From Clostridia bacterium (GTDB lineage: Bacteria; Bacillota_A; Clostridia; Oscillospirales; CAG-382), in the NCBI GenBank assembly GCA_017615235.1, contig JAGAAM010000075.1, forward strand, positions 1 to 14,364: a stretch of 14,364 nucleotides of DNA. The letters are read 5' to 3'. A model generated the notes under the pieces. The model was given only the letters and a program-made list of their open reading frames with translations. It ran no database searches and was not told the origin of the DNA. The position numbers were made by a program, and so were the translations under genes. Position 1 is the first letter of the stretch. Every line of letters starts with the position of its first letter. Below are positions 13,862 through 14,364 of this stretch, in pieces.

Positions 13862-14364
13862 TTGAACATCAGCATTACGCTCGATATCGATCCGGGATAC
13901 CGAAAGTTCGCACAGCATATCTCCGCAAAACAGCTTGACGACGCTGCGCGTACCGTTACCGTCTCGCTCGAAGAGAGAGGCAGGGCTTTCGTTCTGCCGG
14001 AAGGCGCATCGGCGGTGCTTCGCGGACTGAAGCCCGACGGGACCGGAGTCCTGCTCGGCGGCGTCGCTTCGGGAGGGAACACGGTCACGTTCACTCTCAC
14101 CGAAAACCTGCTTGCGGCATCCGGCGAGATCGCCGCGGAGGTGGCGGTCTACGGTCCCGGCGAGCCGGTGATCTCAACTGAGATATTCTATATCTCGGTC
14201 ACCCGTTCGCTCATCAACGACGCGTCCGTCATCAGCACCGACGAGTATTCCTATCTTCACGAGCTGATCGAAAGCGCCACACTTGCCGTGCAGGTCATTG
14301 CCAGCGGAGATTATGTAACGTACAGCGATTCTTACCCGTCTGAAGCGGTGCAGAGAACGACTCA
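13862..14364 (+). CDS. BppU-like phage baseplate upper protein, N-terminal part (3' partial)
   Basis: About 167 residues of a protein that runs off the right edge. It starts at TTG (read as Met) after AAGGAGG. The sequence NISITLDIDPGYRKFAQHIS, then RTVTVSLEERGRAFVLPEG, VLRGLKPDGTGVLLGG, GNTVTFTLTENLLAASGEI and EVAVYGPGEPVISTEIFYI resembles the N-terminal beta-sandwich of BppU/DUF2479-type baseplate upper proteins, where a 'KPDG' turn, a 'GNTVTFTLT' strand and a 'L-A-x-x-G' turn recur. The later INDASVISTDEYSYLHELIESA resembles the linker after that domain, before the tail-fibre or receptor-binding part. Such proteins attach receptor-binding proteins to the phage or tailocin baseplate. The gene could be the edge of a prophage, a tail-like particle cluster or a stand-alone remnant; the rest lies outside. 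It is preceded by a terminator and a candidate promoter of its own. Its GC content does not stand out from its neighbours. Confidence 0.7.
   Translation, partial: MNISITLDIDPGYRKFAQHISAKQLDDAARTVTVSLEERGRAFVLPEGASAVLRGLKPDGTGVLLGGVASGGNTVTFTLTENLLAASGEIAAEVAVYGPGEPVISTEIFYISVTRSLINDASVISTDEYSYLHELIESATLAVQVIASGDYVTYSDSYPSEAVQRTT

Noticed and set aside
13633..13938. A 101-codon plus-strand frame bridging the fusion gene and the tail-like gene
   Set aside because: It is out of frame with both genes, runs through a strong terminator, and has no RBS or domain.
1..14364. CRISPR arrays, tRNA or rRNA genes, insertion sequences
   Set aside because: No spaced repeat array, tRNA-like clover-leaf sequence, rRNA-like stretch, transposase frame or terminal inverted repeat was seen on either strand by eye.

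Overview
The window looks like chromosomal sequence from a moderately GC-rich member of the Clostridia, probably an uncultured gut lineage. The evidence is the Firmicutes-style mnmE-mnmG-rsmG run, a SecA with a C-terminal zinc motif, strong AGGAGG-type ribosome binding sites, and integral membrane proteins carrying an N-P-x(5)-D-I-L-P-D segment that I associate with clostridial hypothetical proteins. Taxonomy is inferred from gene content alone. Coding density is very high: no gap between genes exceeds about 160 bases and no RNA genes were seen.

Layout. (1) 2-631, plus strand: the 3' part of an amidohydrolase-2 family metal hydrolase, closed by a perfect-stem terminator at 671-698 that probably also stops the convergent minus-strand operon. 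(2) 5428-717, minus strand: secA followed by two tightly packed genes for unknown multi-spanning membrane proteins (212 and 440 residues), read as one transcript. (3) 5429-5587: an AT-rich divergent promoter region between secA and mnmE. (4) 5588-10235, plus strand: mnmE, mnmG, rsmG and a NUDIX hydrolase, a translation-quality operon (tRNA wobble-uridine modification and 16S rRNA m7G527 methylation) with a housecleaning-type hydrolase at the end. An exact 19-base tandem duplication lies directly before mnmG. (5) 10328-13708, plus strand: three overlapping genes for a PlsC-like acyltransferase, a family-8 glycosyltransferase, and a single-chain fusion of a family-8 glycosyltransferase with a second PlsC-like acyltransferase. 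This looks like a small unit that glycosylates and acylates a lipid or surface glycan. (6) 13746-13775: a strong terminator. (7) 13862-end: the start of a gene whose product resembles the N-terminal domain of BppU-type phage baseplate upper proteins, perhaps the first gene of a phage tail-like region continuing beyond the window.

How it fits together. Most of the window is housekeeping. The accessory material is the acyltransferase/glycosyltransferase module, the two SecA-linked membrane proteins, and the tail-protein-like gene. The module at 10328-13708 is the best candidate for something undescribed, because the same two activities occur both as separate enzymes and fused in one polypeptide, in translationally coupled genes.
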